Shown here: positions 63,993 to 64,000 of the stretch, one piece after another | How positions within the stretch are numbered: the stretch's first letter is position 1 | How the letters are laid out: each line of letters begins with the position of its first letter | Origin: Shewanella frigidimarina | Lineage (GTDB): Bacteria > Pseudomonadota > Gammaproteobacteria > Enterobacterales > Shewanellaceae | NCBI RefSeq assembly: GCF_003797125.1 | Contig: NZ_RKKE01000001.1 | Location: 806,001-870,000, forward strand | DNA length: 64,000 nucleotides | Reading direction: 5' to 3' | Notes under the pieces: generated by a model | Seen by the model: only the letters and a program-made list of their open reading frames with translations | The model's database searches: none | Told to the model about the DNA's origin: nothing | Position numbers and translations under genes: made by a program

Positions 63993-64000
63993 GCGATACC

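Overview
The window reads as chromosomal DNA of a marine gammaproteobacterium, almost certainly a Shewanella and probably one of the lower-GC, cold-water species. The pointers are an octaheme tetrathionate reductase operon, a tsdBA thiosulfate/tetrathionate cytochrome pair, a gammaproteobacterial MetJ regulon (metF, metBL, metJ with visible met boxes), a TAXI-type TRAP transporter with its DUF1850 partner, and many Shewanella-type conserved hypothetical proteins. No rRNA, tRNA, CRISPR array or prophage is visible.

Layout. 0-9 kb: the 3' end of an EAL-CBS-GGDEF gene, small conserved proteins, a double-receiver regulator, HU, a TorF-type porin, a PDC-sensor membrane protein and a DUF1704 (MATCAP-like) peptidase. 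9-15.7 kb: a three-gene ABC exporter preceded by a CRP-like site, an RcsF-like lipoprotein, an alanine/glycine:cation symporter, and SRPBCC, cupin and CWC-type proteins. 15.8-29.3 kb: a sulfur block holding tsdBA, metF, metBL, metJ, a TauE/SafE permease, and a three-gene unit of monoheme cytochrome, DUF3373 porin and octaheme tetrathionate reductase. 29.3-44 kb: housekeeping and transport genes (RluA-type pseudouridine synthase, LON-domain protein, patatin, YhcH, Mn pyrophosphatase, TAXI-TRAP transporter, GDPD lipoprotein, DsbA-like protein, mtgA, a B12-binding radical SAM protein, a dCMP-deaminase-like protein).

44-49.4 kb is clearly different. It is AT-rich, all genes lie on the minus strand, and each is a small unrelated gene (membrane protein, lipoprotein, TIR-like protein, cupin, GNAT, small membrane protein). 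The gaps carry attC-like inverted repeats with GTTATG or GTTAGGC cores 17-50 bases before the next start codon. I read this as a cluster of integron cassettes without a visible integrase. It also holds a complete 1260-bp IS3-family element that splits a membrane-protein gene and has a CTG target duplication, plus a relic of a second IS3-type element. A TIR-like protein with a C-terminal helical repeat is the best candidate for a previously undescribed, possibly defensive, function.

49.4-64 kb: a highly structured non-coding repeat, an exported phosphatase-like protein, the folate-independent methionine synthase pair mesX-mesD (behind a 4 x 14-bp tandem repeat), a beta-propeller lipoprotein, and a TonB-dependent receptor with a large internally duplicated lipoprotein behind a Pho-box-like array. 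A cation:proton antiporter and a BlaI/BlaR1-type pair close the window. Two themes tie distant genes together: methionine and sulfur metabolism (metF, metBL, metJ, mesXD, tsdBA, otr, TauE) and envelope functions or nutrient uptake.
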